The notes under the pieces were generated by a model. It saw only the letters and a program-made list of their open reading frames with translations, was not told where the DNA came from and did not search any database. Shown one piece after another: positions 37,229 to 45,323 of a DNA stretch of 64,000 nt. Source of the stretch: an uncultured beta proteobacterium. GTDB lineage: Bacteria > Pseudomonadota > Gammaproteobacteria > Burkholderiales > SG8-41. The translations under genes and the position numbers were made by a program. The DNA lies in the NCBI GenBank assembly GCA_903889565.1, contig CAISYC010000067.1, positions 44,535 through 108,534 of the forward strand, written 5' to 3'. The first letter of the stretch is position 1; each line of letters opens with the position of its first letter.

Positions 37229-38224
37229 ATGATCATTACACGCACCCCGTTCCGCATTTCTTTTTTTGGCGGTGGCACTGACTATCCGGCGTGGTATCAG
37301 CAGCACGGCGGCGAGGTTTTGGCGACCACGATCGACAGGTATTGCTATATCACCTGCCGCCACCTGCCGCCGTTTTTTGACCACAAACACCGGGTTGTTT
37401 ATTCAGTGATCGAAAACGTTCGCGAGATCGGGGAGATCAAGCATCCCGCCGTACGCGCTGTCCTCAGTTGGGCCGGATGTGAAAAAGGCCTGGAGATTCA
37501 CCATGACGGCGATTTGCCGGCGCGGTCGGGGCTGGGATCCAGTTCCTCTTTCACCGTTGGATTGGTGCACGCTCTCGCCGCGCTCGACGGTAAATACGTT
37601 TCGAAAGATACGCTCGCCAGAAACGCCATTCACATCGAACAGAATATTATCCGGGAACATGTCGGTTCGCAGGACCAGATCTCGGCCGCGTTCGGTGGTT
37701 TCAATCGTATTGAATTCAGACGCAACGACCAGTTTCAGGTGTCGCCAATCATACTGACAAACTCGCGCCTTCACGCATTGCAGAGTCATTTGATGCTGTG
37801 CTTTACCGGCTTGTCGCGCATTGCTTCGGAAGTGGCGAAATCGAAAATCGATAATTTCAAGCACCGCGAGACCGAACTCAAGCGCATGGGCGCAATGGTG
37901 GACGAGGCCGTCCAAATACTCCAGAGCAGCAACGCGCCCATTGAAGAATTCGGCAAACTTCTCCATGAGAGCTGGTTGTACAAGCGCAGCTTGTCCGACA
38001 AAGTGTCAACGCCGGAAATCGATGCTTTGTACGAAGCTGCCATGAAGGCCGGCGCCACCGGCGGCAAAATTCTGGGCGCAGGGGGTGGCGGGTTTTTGTT
38101 GTTGTTCGTTAAACCCGAATATCAGGCGAAGGTGCGTGAGAGTTTGCAGCAACTGATACACGTTCCATTCAAATTCGACGATTCCGGTAGCAAGGTCGTG
38201 CTCTATCAGCCGAATGGATTGTGA
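37229..38224 (+). CDS. hddA: D-glycero-alpha-D-manno-heptose 7-phosphate kinase-like GHMP kinase
   Basis: This 331-residue GHMP-superfamily kinase has the N-terminal motif RTPFRISFFGGGTDYPAWY of the HddA group. The ATP-binding GLGSSSSF occurs inside DLPARSGLGSSSSFTVG, and the C-terminal GATGGKILGAGGGGFLL is also present. It phosphorylates heptose 7-phosphate at O-1. With GmhA (41381), GmhB (47668) and HddC (40656) it completes the GDP-D-glycero-alpha-D-manno-heptose route. It is in line with its neighbours and has short gaps. Confidence 0.9.
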   Translation: MIITRTPFRISFFGGGTDYPAWYQQHGGEVLATTIDRYCYITCRHLPPFFDHKHRVVYSVIENVREIGEIKHPAVRAVLSWAGCEKGLEIHHDGDLPARSGLGSSSSFTVGLVHALAALDGKYVSKDTLARNAIHIEQNIIREHVGSQDQISAAFGGFNRIEFRRNDQFQVSPIILTNSRLHALQSHLMLCFTGLSRIASEVAKSKIDNFKHRETELKRMGAMVDEAVQILQSSNAPIEEFGKLLHESWLYKRSLSDKVSTPEIDALYEAAMKAGATGGKILGAGGGGFLLLFVKPEYQAKVRESLQQLIHVPFKFDDSGSKVVLYQPNGL

Positions 38225-38299
38225 ATGCCGGATGCGCCCGGGCAGTCGGGCAGAATTTGAATCAAGAGTAACAAGCAGGGCAAAACTGAGAGTGTGGGT

Positions 38300-38899
38300 A
38301 TGACCAAAGAAGAATTGATCGCTTTTGAAGATGAAATCGCCGCATTGTTTAATGCCGGGGAAATCCGCGCGCCGGTGCACCTATACTCGGGAAACGAAGA
38401 GCAAATCATTGAGTCGTTCAGCCGCATCCGCGCGCAGGACTGGGTGTTCTGTTCCTGGCGTTCACACTACCAGTGTCTGCTCAAAGGCGTGCCAAAAGAG
38501 CTCGTACGTGCAGAAATTCTGGCCGGGCGCTCCATCTCCCTGTGCTTTCCGGAACATCGCATTTATTCCTCGGCAATCGTCGGCGGCGTGCTGCCGATCG
38601 CGGTCGGCGCGGCAATGTCGATCAAGCGGCGTGCTGAAGATGCCAAGGTCTATTGTTTCATGGGCGAGATGACGTCCGAAACGGGTATCGCACATGAAAC
38701 CATCAAATACAGCCGTAACCATCAGCTGCCGATTCATTTCATCGTCGAAGACAACGAAAAATCAGTTTGCACCGACACGCGCGAAACCTGGAATCAGCCG
38801 CTGCTGACTTTCGAAGGCGCGAACGACGATTACGTCAGCTACTACCGTTATAAAACCAAGTATCCCCATGCCGGTGCCGGTGTGCGGGTGCAGTTCTGA
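38300..38899 (+). CDS. TPP-dependent enzyme, PP-domain subunit (E1-alpha-like)
   Basis: This protein of about 199 residues resembles the diphosphate-binding domain of 2-oxo acid dehydrogenase E1-alpha. It has SWRSHYQCLLKGVP, SAIVGGVLPIAVGAA and the cofactor motif. The usual GDG-x~27-N is altered to GEM (122-124) ... N152, so the Mg-binding Asp is replaced by Glu. The chain is much shorter than E1-alpha (about 320-360). The partner Pyr-domain gene begins 10 bases after it. No E2 or E3 gene is near, so a role in oxidative decarboxylation is unlikely; ketol or acyl transfer to a sugar is the better guess. The start is ATG 38300 (GTG 38294 is also possible). Confidence 0.8.
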   Translation: MTKEELIAFEDEIAALFNAGEIRAPVHLYSGNEEQIIESFSRIRAQDWVFCSWRSHYQCLLKGVPKELVRAEILAGRSISLCFPEHRIYSSAIVGGVLPIAVGAAMSIKRRAEDAKVYCFMGEMTSETGIAHETIKYSRNHQLPIHFIVEDNEKSVCTDTRETWNQPLLTFEGANDDYVSYYRYKTKYPHAGAGVRVQF

Positions 38900-38909
38900 G
38901 CCGCCCAAC

Positions 38910-39446
38910 ATGAAATATTTTGACGAACTCAAGCGTTCAATGACTTTCCTCGCGCAGGATCCGCGTACCGTTTTTATCGGCCAGGCGGTAGCGGTGGCCG
39001 GCACGGCGATGACAAATACACTCAAAGACGTGCCCGCCGATCGGCTGATCGAGCTGCCGGTAGCGGAAGAAATGCAAATGGGCATGACCACCGGCATGGC
39101 GCTGACGGGGCTCGTGCCGGTGAGCATTTTTCCGCGCTGGAACTTCCTGCTGTGCGCCATCAACCAGCTTGTTAATCATCTCGACAAAGTGGCTGTAATG
39201 TCTAGCGGCGGTTTTAAGACCAAAGCGATCATTCGTACCGGCGTCGGCTCCGAACGCCCATTGCACCCTCAGTTTCAGCACGTCGGCGATTTTACCGATG
39301 CGATCCGCGCCATGTGCACGACGATAGACGTTATTCGGCTTGAAGAACCCACCGATATATTTCCCGCATACGAGAAGGCGCTGCTGCGCGACGACGGCCG
39401 CAGCACCATCGTCGTCGAGTACGGCGATTTCTACGGCGAAAAATAA
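38910..39446 (+). CDS. TPP-dependent enzyme, Pyr-domain subunit (E1-beta/transketolase-like)
   Basis: This 178-residue protein corresponds to only the pyrimidine-binding domain of transketolase/E1-beta. The Glu that contacts the aminopyrimidine of TPP lies in ELPVAEEMQMGMTTGMAL. The C-terminal swivelling domain (transketolase_C) is missing, so with the previous gene it forms a minimal split TPP enzyme. The ATG at 38910 gives the natural N-terminus MKYFDELKRSM. Two-component E1-like enzymes that add a two-carbon branch to activated sugars are known for actinomycete oligosaccharide antibiotics; that role here is inference. Confidence 0.8.
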   Translation: MKYFDELKRSMTFLAQDPRTVFIGQAVAVAGTAMTNTLKDVPADRLIELPVAEEMQMGMTTGMALTGLVPVSIFPRWNFLLCAINQLVNHLDKVAVMSSGGFKTKAIIRTGVGSERPLHPQFQHVGDFTDAIRAMCTTIDVIRLEEPTDIFPAYEKALLRDDGRSTIVVEYGDFYGEK

Positions 39447-39478
39447 ATGACACTATCCAGGACCAAGGCGAGAGCAGT

Positions 39479-40648
39479 ATGAAATTTCCGTTGATGCGCA
39501 ACAACATTCTGCGCGAAGACCTCGACGCGATCATCGAGCATCTGAAACAGGACGACCCGATTCTGACGCACGGCCCGAATGTGCGCGCCTTCGAGGCCGA
39601 ATGGTCGGCGTGGCTGGGCGTGCAATACAGCGTTTTTGTAAATTCCGGCGCGTCCGCCAACCTGCTGACGATGGCGATACTGAAAATCCGTCACCCTGAG
39701 GGCGGCGAGGTCATCGTGCCGCCATTGACCTGGATTTCGGACGTCGCATCGGTCATGCAAAACGGTTTTACGCCTGTTTTCGCCGACATTGATCCACACA
39801 CATTGTCGATGGACACGGCCGCAATACTTGCCAAAATAACGCCAAAAACACGCGCCGTGTTTCTGACCCACGTGCAGGGCTTCGACGGCTTGACTGACGA
39901 ACTGATGGCCGAACTGAAGCGACGCAACATCCCGTTAATCGAGGATGTCTGCGAATCGCATGGCGCTACTCACGATAGCAAGCGACTCGGCAGCTTCGGC
40001 TGGATTTCGAATTTTTCTTTTTATTACGCCCACCACATGAGTACGATTGAGGGCGGCATGATCTGCACTGACGATGCGGAGGTTTACCAGCAGGCGCGCA
40101 TGCTGCGCTCGCACGGCATGGTGCGCGAATCGAACGATCAGGCGGTGCGCGATGCTTACCAAACCGCAAACCCGGAGCTGAACCCCGATTTCATTTTTGC
40201 TTACCCGGCCTATAACGTCCGCCCCAATGAAATCGGCGGCATTATGGGGCGTAGCCAACTAAAGCGTCTTGATAAAAACGTGCAGCGCCGCACTGCCAAC
40301 TTTCTGCGCTTTCTCAAACAGATTGATCCCGCCAAATACCGTACCGACTTCAAGCTCGAAGGTTCAAGCAACTACGCCTTCAATCTGATTTTGAAAAACG
40401 CGGATGACGTGCTGGTCGAACGCCTGATGAAAAAAATGCGCGAGTCGGGTGTCGAATTCCGGCGTGGCAGCGCGGGCGGCGGCAACCAGATTCGACAGCC
40501 TTATTTAAAAGGGATCGTTCCCGACGGGCATCACCGTGAATTTCCGGCCACCGAACACGTGCATTTTTACGGCTTTTATATCGGCAATTTTCCCGATCTC
40601 CGCGATGAGGAAGTCGATGCGCTGTGTGCGATCCTGAACGCTGTATGA
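39479..40648 (+). CDS. DegT/DnrJ-family sugar 3-dehydratase-like protein (ColD type)
   Basis: This 389-residue PLP-dependent protein has a fold-type I aminotransferase signature: SGASANLLTMAIL, IEDVCESHGA and SFYYAHHMSTIEGGM. In DegT aminotransferases the sixth position of that last motif is the PLP-binding Lys; here it is His185. The same change is known in ColD (GDP-4-keto-6-deoxy-D-mannose 3-dehydratase), about 388 residues long, and in the CDP-sugar E1 enzyme. E1 needs a [2Fe-2S] Cys cluster that is not seen here, so the ColD type fits. It would remove the C3 hydroxyl from a GDP-4-keto sugar. Confidence 0.88.
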   Translation: MKFPLMRNNILREDLDAIIEHLKQDDPILTHGPNVRAFEAEWSAWLGVQYSVFVNSGASANLLTMAILKIRHPEGGEVIVPPLTWISDVASVMQNGFTPVFADIDPHTLSMDTAAILAKITPKTRAVFLTHVQGFDGLTDELMAELKRRNIPLIEDVCESHGATHDSKRLGSFGWISNFSFYYAHHMSTIEGGMICTDDAEVYQQARMLRSHGMVRESNDQAVRDAYQTANPELNPDFIFAYPAYNVRPNEIGGIMGRSQLKRLDKNVQRRTANFLRFLKQIDPAKYRTDFKLEGSSNYAFNLILKNADDVLVERLMKKMRESGVEFRRGSAGGGNQIRQPYLKGIVPDGHHREFPATEHVHFYGFYIGNFPDLRDEEVDALCAILNAV

Positions 40649-40655
40649 GGCGGCG

Positions 40656-41360
40656 TTGACGACGGCCGTCATCCTTGCCGGCGGCCTGGGCACGCGGCTG
40701 CGCAGCGCCGTGCCCGATTTGCCCAAACCGATGGCACCGATCGCTGGCCGGCCATTTCTTGAACACCTGCTCGATTACTGGATTGCCCAGGGCATCAACC
40801 GCTTTGTGCTGTCGGTGGGCTATCGGCACGAAATCATCGTCGATCACTTTGGCGCCGCCTACAAACGCGCGGCGCTGGTTTACGCGATTGAAGAAGCACC
40901 GCTGGGCACGGGCGGTGCCGTGCTGCTCGCAGCCGCGGAAGTCGCGGCCGGGGAATCGTTTCTGGTGTTAAACGGCGACACCTATTTTGCTGCCGAACTA
41001 AAAGCGCTGGTCGCGTTCGCACAGCAATATGATGCCGACTGGTGCTTCTCATTGTTTCAACCTGCGGAAGAAGGGCGCTATATGGGCATGGAAGTGTCGC
41101 CGCAAGGGCAGATCACTGCGCTCAAATCCGGCAGTGCGCGCTCCGGCCATCCCGCTAACGGCGGCGTCTACTGGATGCATCCGCGCGTATTGCAAAACTG
41201 CCATTACGCGACTGGCACAAAATTTTCGCTCGAAGATGATTTGGCCCCGGCAGCGCTGACCAACGGGTTGCGTGTGTTCGGCTGTGCGTTTCCCGGCACT
41301 TTTATTGACATTGGCGTACCGGACGATTATCGCCGCGCCGCCGCCGTGATTGCCGCATAA
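40656..41360 (+). CDS. hddC: D-glycero-alpha-D-manno-heptose 1-phosphate guanylyltransferase-like
   Basis: This 234-residue nucleotidyltransferase has the sugar-nucleotide pyrophosphorylase motif ILAGGLGTRLRSAVPDLPKPMAPI and the metal-site strand FLVLNGDTYF. It is close in length and motifs to HddC, which forms GDP-heptose from heptose 1-phosphate and GTP. The start is TTG at 40656, 7 bases after the preceding stop codon. The gmhA start lies 20 bases downstream. A different nucleotide or sugar cannot be ruled out from sequence alone, but the gene set favours heptose. Confidence 0.85.
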   Translation: MTTAVILAGGLGTRLRSAVPDLPKPMAPIAGRPFLEHLLDYWIAQGINRFVLSVGYRHEIIVDHFGAAYKRAALVYAIEEAPLGTGGAVLLAAAEVAAGESFLVLNGDTYFAAELKALVAFAQQYDADWCFSLFQPAEEGRYMGMEVSPQGQITALKSGSARSGHPANGGVYWMHPRVLQNCHYATGTKFSLEDDLAPAALTNGLRVFGCAFPGTFIDIGVPDDYRRAAAVIAA

Positions 41361-41380
41361 AACACCGGAGGATTTACCTG

Positions 41381-41965
41381 TTGGACCCGATTGCACGTCT
41401 CAAGAAAAATCTGGCCGCCTCGATCGCCGCCAAACAGGAGTTGGCCGCCGACCCCGGCCGCCAGGAAATATTCGCACGCGCCGTGAATGCGGTGATCGAA
41501 CGCTATCACGGCGGCGGTCGCATTTATATTGCCGGCAATGGCGGCTCAGCGGCCGACGCGCAGCATCTGGCCGCCGAGTTCGTCAGCAAACTGGCACGCG
41601 ACCGCGCGCCGCTGCCAGCGGAGGCCCTGACCACTGATACCTCGATTCTGACTGCCATCGGCAACGACTATGGTTTTGATCTTGTGTTTTCGCGGCAACT
41701 GGCCGGCAAGGCGACGCCAAAGGACATATTTCTTGGTATAACCACCTCGGGGCAATCGCCGAACATACTCAAGGCGCTGGAGCAATGCCGGATCACGGGC
41801 ATACCCAGCATCGTGTTCTGCGGCCGCGATGGCGGCAAAGCCGCGACGAAGGCCGATTATTGCATCGTCGCACCGGGCGCGGCGACCAGTACGATACAGG
41901 AACTGCATATCGTATTGGCGCACACGCTATGTGAATGCGTCGAGGCGGCGGTTTTCGGCGGATAA
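41381..41965 (+). CDS. gmhA: Sedoheptulose 7-phosphate isomerase (phosphoheptose isomerase)
   Basis: This SIS-domain protein (194 residues) converts sedoheptulose 7-phosphate to D-glycero-D-manno-heptose 7-phosphate. The motifs GNGGSAADAQHLAAEFVSK and GITTSGQSPNILKAL are those of GmhA; the His/Glu of the active site are in this first segment. The start is TTG with a good GGAGG at 41367-41371. As it is embedded in the cluster it may be a dedicated copy, separate from an LPS-core gmhA elsewhere. Confidence 0.93.
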   Translation: MDPIARLKKNLAASIAAKQELAADPGRQEIFARAVNAVIERYHGGGRIYIAGNGGSAADAQHLAAEFVSKLARDRAPLPAEALTTDTSILTAIGNDYGFDLVFSRQLAGKATPKDIFLGITTSGQSPNILKALEQCRITGIPSIVFCGRDGGKAATKADYCIVAPGAATSTIQELHIVLAHTLCECVEAAVFGG

Positions 41966-41994
41966 TTTGATAACACCTCGGTAAAGGAAGAACA

Positions 41995-42933
41995 GTGGGC
42001 TACAACATTCTAGTAACAGGCGGCGCCGGATATCTCGGTTCGACCATGGTTCCCGAGCTGCTCGCCAAGGGTCATAAAGTCACGGTTGTCGATAACTTCA
42101 TGTACAACCAGAACAGCCTGGCTCATGTTTGCAACAATCCGAATTTCAGCGTGGTGCGCGGAGACGTACGCATCGAAAGCGTAATGCTGCCGCTGATCAA
42201 AAAGGCCGACATCATCATTCCGCTTGCTGCTTATGTTGGAGCGCCACTGTGCGCACGCGACCCCGTTGGTGCCTCAAGTACCAACCACGACGCCATCATC
42301 ATGATGCTGAAAAACATCGGCAAACATCAGCGCATTCTGATGCCGACTACCAATAGCGCCTATGGCAGTGGCGACGAAAACAACTTCTGCACCGAGGAAT
42401 CCCCGCTGCACCCGATGTCGCTCTACGCAATCGAGAAAGTGAGGGTTGAAAAGGAGCTGATGCAGCATCCGAACGCGATCAGCTTCCGGCTGGCCACCGT
42501 GTTTGGCATGTCGCCGCGCATGCGCATCGACCTGCTGGTAAATGATTTTACCTACCGCGCGTTGCACGACCGTGCGGTCGTTTTGTTTGAGGCCAACTTC
42601 AAACGCAACTACATACACGTCAGGGACATTGCCCGCGCCTTCATTCACGGCATCGACAATTACGAAAAAATGAACGGCCAGATTTATAACGTCGGTCTCT
42701 CGGACGCCAATGTTTCAAAACTGGAATTGTGCCAGACCATCAAAAAGCAGCTGCCCGATTTCACCTTTGTTGATGCGCCGATTGGCAAAGATCCCGACCA
42801 GCGCAATTACATCGTCTCCAATGAAAAAATCGAGGCGACCGGCTACAAGCCTGCGGTTTCACTCGATGCCGGCATCGCAGAATTAATCAAGGGCTTCACG
42901 ATGATCCGCAACACCCAGTACGGCAACGTCTGA
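41995..42933 (+). CDS. NAD-dependent epimerase/dehydratase (extended SDR)
   Basis: This 312-residue SDR has the nucleotide-binding motif VTGGAGYLGSTMV. The catalytic elements are TNSAYG (Ser) and YAIEK (Tyr/Lys), and NYIHVRDIARAFIHG is typical of sugar-nucleotide enzymes. The start is GTG preceded by AAAGGAAG. It could be the 4,6-dehydratase-like or a C-epimerase step on the GDP-heptose; a Glu (as in dehydratase TDE motifs) is not evident, so epimerase/reductase is more likely. It is the last gene of the tight modification block. Confidence 0.82.
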   Translation: MGYNILVTGGAGYLGSTMVPELLAKGHKVTVVDNFMYNQNSLAHVCNNPNFSVVRGDVRIESVMLPLIKKADIIIPLAAYVGAPLCARDPVGASSTNHDAIIMMLKNIGKHQRILMPTTNSAYGSGDENNFCTEESPLHPMSLYAIEKVRVEKELMQHPNAISFRLATVFGMSPRMRIDLLVNDFTYRALHDRAVVLFEANFKRNYIHVRDIARAFIHGIDNYEKMNGQIYNVGLSDANVSKLELCQTIKKQLPDFTFVDAPIGKDPDQRNYIVSNEKIEATGYKPAVSLDAGIAELIKGFTMIRNTQYGNV

Positions 42934-43021
42934 ACCCGTCGCCGGAATGGGAGCCGGAACATGTATTCGAACAGACCGGAACTCGATGCATGAACTGAAA
43001 ATTTAGGGGTAATATTTCATC

Positions 43022-44212
43022 ATGCTTGCCCGAATGCTATTGATCTTGCTGGGCACCATCGTAAGCCTGACCGCTTATGCCCAGCCCAAGCTGGCCACGT
43101 TCGTCGAGGCGAACGGTTGCAAGTTGCTCAGCGCAGAGCGCGCGATCACGCGGCTCAAGGAAATCGCCGCGCAAGGGACAGTCGTCTGGGATGGCCGGTG
43201 CAAAGGTGGATTGATTGATGGAAAAGGCGTGCTGCGCGAAGAGGGCGCGCTGACAGTCGACGGTAAAACGAAGAAGTTCGCCTATTTTCTGTCCGGCACT
43301 GCCCGCAAGGGTCTGCGAGAAGGCCGGTGGAAGCGCGAAACTTTTGAATGGTTTGTCGGCAGTCAGAAGTTCTATACAAGCGCGGCGCTGCTCAATTTTG
43401 TTGATGGTAATGCGAAAGGTCGGCCCAAGCTTGTGTCGATCAGCCACCTCGATCAATTCTCGCCCAAATTCAGGCAATTGGTGATTGAAGCCCAGCGCGA
43501 GGCTAAGCCTGCGAATGAAGCGCTGCTTACTGCGGCGATCGCTACTCCAGCGGTTGCACCATCAGCAGCGGTTGCGCCGACCTTACCGTCGCCAGCGCCG
43601 ACTTCCCATCCGCCGACGACGGCAGCAACGAGCAGCCAACTTGAAACTCCCTCTCCCCGCGAAAGCGGGGAGAGGGTGGGGGTGAGGGGTAATCAGAAGC
43701 AAGGAGACGCCCCCTCCCTTAGTCAATCCCCACAGCAAGGGGGGCAGGATATTTCAGGGATCTCTGATAAGTCACCCGCCGTGGCTGTTGCACCGGCAAC
43801 TGCGGACGTGTCGGCAATCCGAATCACCGCCAGCTCGCAACTTTTGCAATTCGGCCCCGAGGGCCTGCTTGCAGCAACGCAGCCTGGCTGGCATTCGGCG
43901 AATCCACCCGATTACCCCGAGTGGATCATGATGGATTTCGGCGCGCCCCGCGATATTAATTCGCTCAGTTTATTGGCGCAGGACAGCAACCAGGATCGCG
44001 CGCCCCGAGTGATTCGCATTGAATCCAGCCCTGATGGCACTTCGTGGACGTCAAATTTCGCGTCGGAAATTCCTTGTGCCCCAAATTCGGTCGACGGCTG
44101 GTTGAAACTCAAGTTACGCAGTCCCGCGACCAACCGCTATTTGAAGCTTGTCATTCTTGCCAATTGTGGCAACTCGGGGCTGGTTACGTTACGCGGCCTG
44201 CGCTTCGAGTGA
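43022..44212 (+). CDS. Secreted protein with discoidin-like C-terminal domain
   Basis: This 396-residue protein has a signal peptide (cleavage near TAYA-QP). The N-terminal domain (about 22-160) has MORN-like glycines (GLIDGKGVLREEGALTVDG; GLREGRWKRETF). A long Ala/Pro/Thr linker (about 165-265) follows. The C-terminal domain (about 265-396) has the pattern of F5/8 type C sugar-binding modules, for example WIMMDFGAPRDINSLSLLAQD and RYLKLVILANCG. The linker contains an in-frame REP-like palindrome at the DNA level. It may bind the surface polysaccharide made by this locus; that is inference. Confidence 0.72.
   Translation: MLARMLLILLGTIVSLTAYAQPKLATFVEANGCKLLSAERAITRLKEIAAQGTVVWDGRCKGGLIDGKGVLREEGALTVDGKTKKFAYFLSGTARKGLREGRWKRETFEWFVGSQKFYTSAALLNFVDGNAKGRPKLVSISHLDQFSPKFRQLVIEAQREAKPANEALLTAAIATPAVAPSAAVAPTLPSPAPTSHPPTTAATSSQLETPSPRESGERVGVRGNQKQGDAPSLSQSPQQGGQDISGISDKSPAVAVAPATADVSAIRITASSQLLQFGPEGLLAATQPGWHSANPPDYPEWIMMDFGAPRDINSLSLLAQDSNQDRAPRVIRIESSPDGTSWTSNFASEIPCAPNSVDGWLKLKLRSPATNRYLKLVILANCGNSGLVTLRGLRFE
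43646..43734. repeat. REP-like GC-rich palindromic repeat inside a coding region
   Basis: A perfect 12-bp stem CCCTCTCCCCGC/GCGGGGAGAGGG with a GAAA loop (43648-43675) is followed by the purine strand TGGGGGTGAGGGG. A second C-rich segment (GCCCCCTCCCTTAGT, near 43712) follows and pairs with AGGGGGGC about 20 bases later. This resembles the dispersed intergenic palindromes of many proteobacteria. Its reading frame stays open, so it adds about 30 residues to the linker of the host protein. Confidence 0.65.
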
Positions 44213-44219
44213 GAATCGC

Positions 44220-44825
44220 GTGAAGCCAGGATCGCAAGAAGAAACCACCCCGCCCATACGGCTGCATTCCCGCGAGCTCATGTGCGAGAACACGGTGTTT
44301 TCCGTGTACTTCGATCATGTTTCAGGGGCTGGCGGCGACGATGTGCCGCACTACCTCAGCATAATTCCAAAGCAAGCAACGGCCGACGGCATCACCGGCG
44401 TCTGCATATTGCCCGTGCGCGCAGGGCGACTTGGCCTGATTCGGCTGTTTCGCCATCCGCTGGCGCGGTGGGGCTGGGAGGTTCCCAAGGGTTTCATTGA
44501 TGCCGAAGAATCACCGCAACAAGCGGCAATCAGGGAACTCGTCGAGGAAACCGGATTTAGCGTTGCAATTGAGAGTGTCCGTTTGCTCGGAACTATCACA
44601 CCGGAATCCGGCGTGATCAAGGGCCGCACCCGGCTTTTTTCAGCGGTGCTTGGTGACCCCGTTGCCGAGCAGGCGGCGATCAGTCGCGAACTGGGTCACA
44701 GCAAGTTGCAGTTTTTTGATCGCGCCGAAATAGCGAACCTGATTGCCGCGGGCGAGATCGAAGACGCCTGCACGCTTTCGACGTTGTACATGTATTTCGC
44801 GCAGCCCGGGAGCGAAGACGCGTGA
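44220..44825 (+). CDS. Nudix hydrolase (ADP-ribose pyrophosphatase-like)
   Basis: This protein of about 201 residues has a perfect Nudix box, GFIDAEESPQQAAIRELVEETGF, matching G-x5-E-x7-REU-x-EE-x-GU. The preceding VPKGF and the ending resemble ADP-sugar or NDP-sugar pyrophosphatases. GTG at 44220, just after the upstream stop codon, is preferred; the ORF track start at 44148 would lie inside the previous gene. It overlaps the next gene by 4 bases (GTGA). It may hydrolyse or control a nucleotide sugar of this locus. Confidence 0.85.
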   Translation: MKPGSQEETTPPIRLHSRELMCENTVFSVYFDHVSGAGGDDVPHYLSIIPKQATADGITGVCILPVRAGRLGLIRLFRHPLARWGWEVPKGFIDAEESPQQAAIRELVEETGFSVAIESVRLLGTITPESGVIKGRTRLFSAVLGDPVAEQAAISRELGHSKLQFFDRAEIANLIAAGEIEDACTLSTLYMYFAQPGSEDA

Positions 44826-45287
44826 TCAATCAAATTCGCGGCTTCCTCGCCACGTTGATCTCCTATCGTCGGGTGATCTGGGTGCTTGCAGTGCGAAACT
44901 TTCAGGCGCGTTTTGTCGGTACCGGCATTGGGGTGGTCTGGACTATCCTAAATCCGCTGGCCACCGTGCTGGTCTTCTGGCTGGTGTTTTCATTGGGCTT
45001 CAAGGCGCAGGGGCCGAGCGGGCTGCCGTTTGTGCTTTACTTCATGACCGGGTTATTGCCGTGGAGTTTTTTCTCGGAGGCGTTAACCGCGACAACCAAC
45101 GCGATCGTGGCGAACCAGCACCTCGTCAAAAAAATGGTGTTTCCGACCCAGACACTACCGGTGGTTGAAATTATCGGCGCCACGTTTGGGCATTTGATTC
45201 TTCTTTTTTTTACCATGGCGTTATTGCTGATGCACGGCATCATGCCCGGATGGGGGGGCGCTTCAGCTCGTCTACGGTTATGATTGA
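44822..45287 (+). pseudogene. Truncated ABC-2 polysaccharide exporter permease (Wzm-like), frameshifted
   Basis: The first 140 or so codons (MINQIRGFLATLISYRRVIWVLAVRNFQARFVGTGIGVVW in pieces; LPWSFFSEALTATTNAIVANQHLVKKMVFP) are a clear Wzm/ABC-2 permease. The family length is about 260-290 residues. The ORF goes off frame in a run of seven G (45252-45258). Removing one G restores PGWGALQLVYGYD, as expected for the family, but a stop codon follows at once. Thus the gene is both frameshifted and cut off, and no Wzt ATPase gene is near. ABC-dependent export is therefore probably lost in this strain. Confidence 0.8.
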
Positions 45288-45323
45288 AACCCCGCCGATA
45301 TTGGGCAAACTTGGTTCGGCAAA

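Noticed and set aside
38300-39446. Pyruvate dehydrogenase E1 subunits
   Set aside because: Both chains are much too short, the C-terminal domain is lost and no E2 or E3 gene is near.
39479-40648. Perosamine-synthase-like aminotransferase
   Set aside because: The PLP-binding Lys is replaced by His, which fits a 3-dehydratase rather than a transaminase.
43552-43760. CRISPR or tandem repeat array in the Ala/Pro-rich linker
   Set aside because: There are no regularly spaced identical repeats; the region is a low-complexity linker with one REP-like palindrome.
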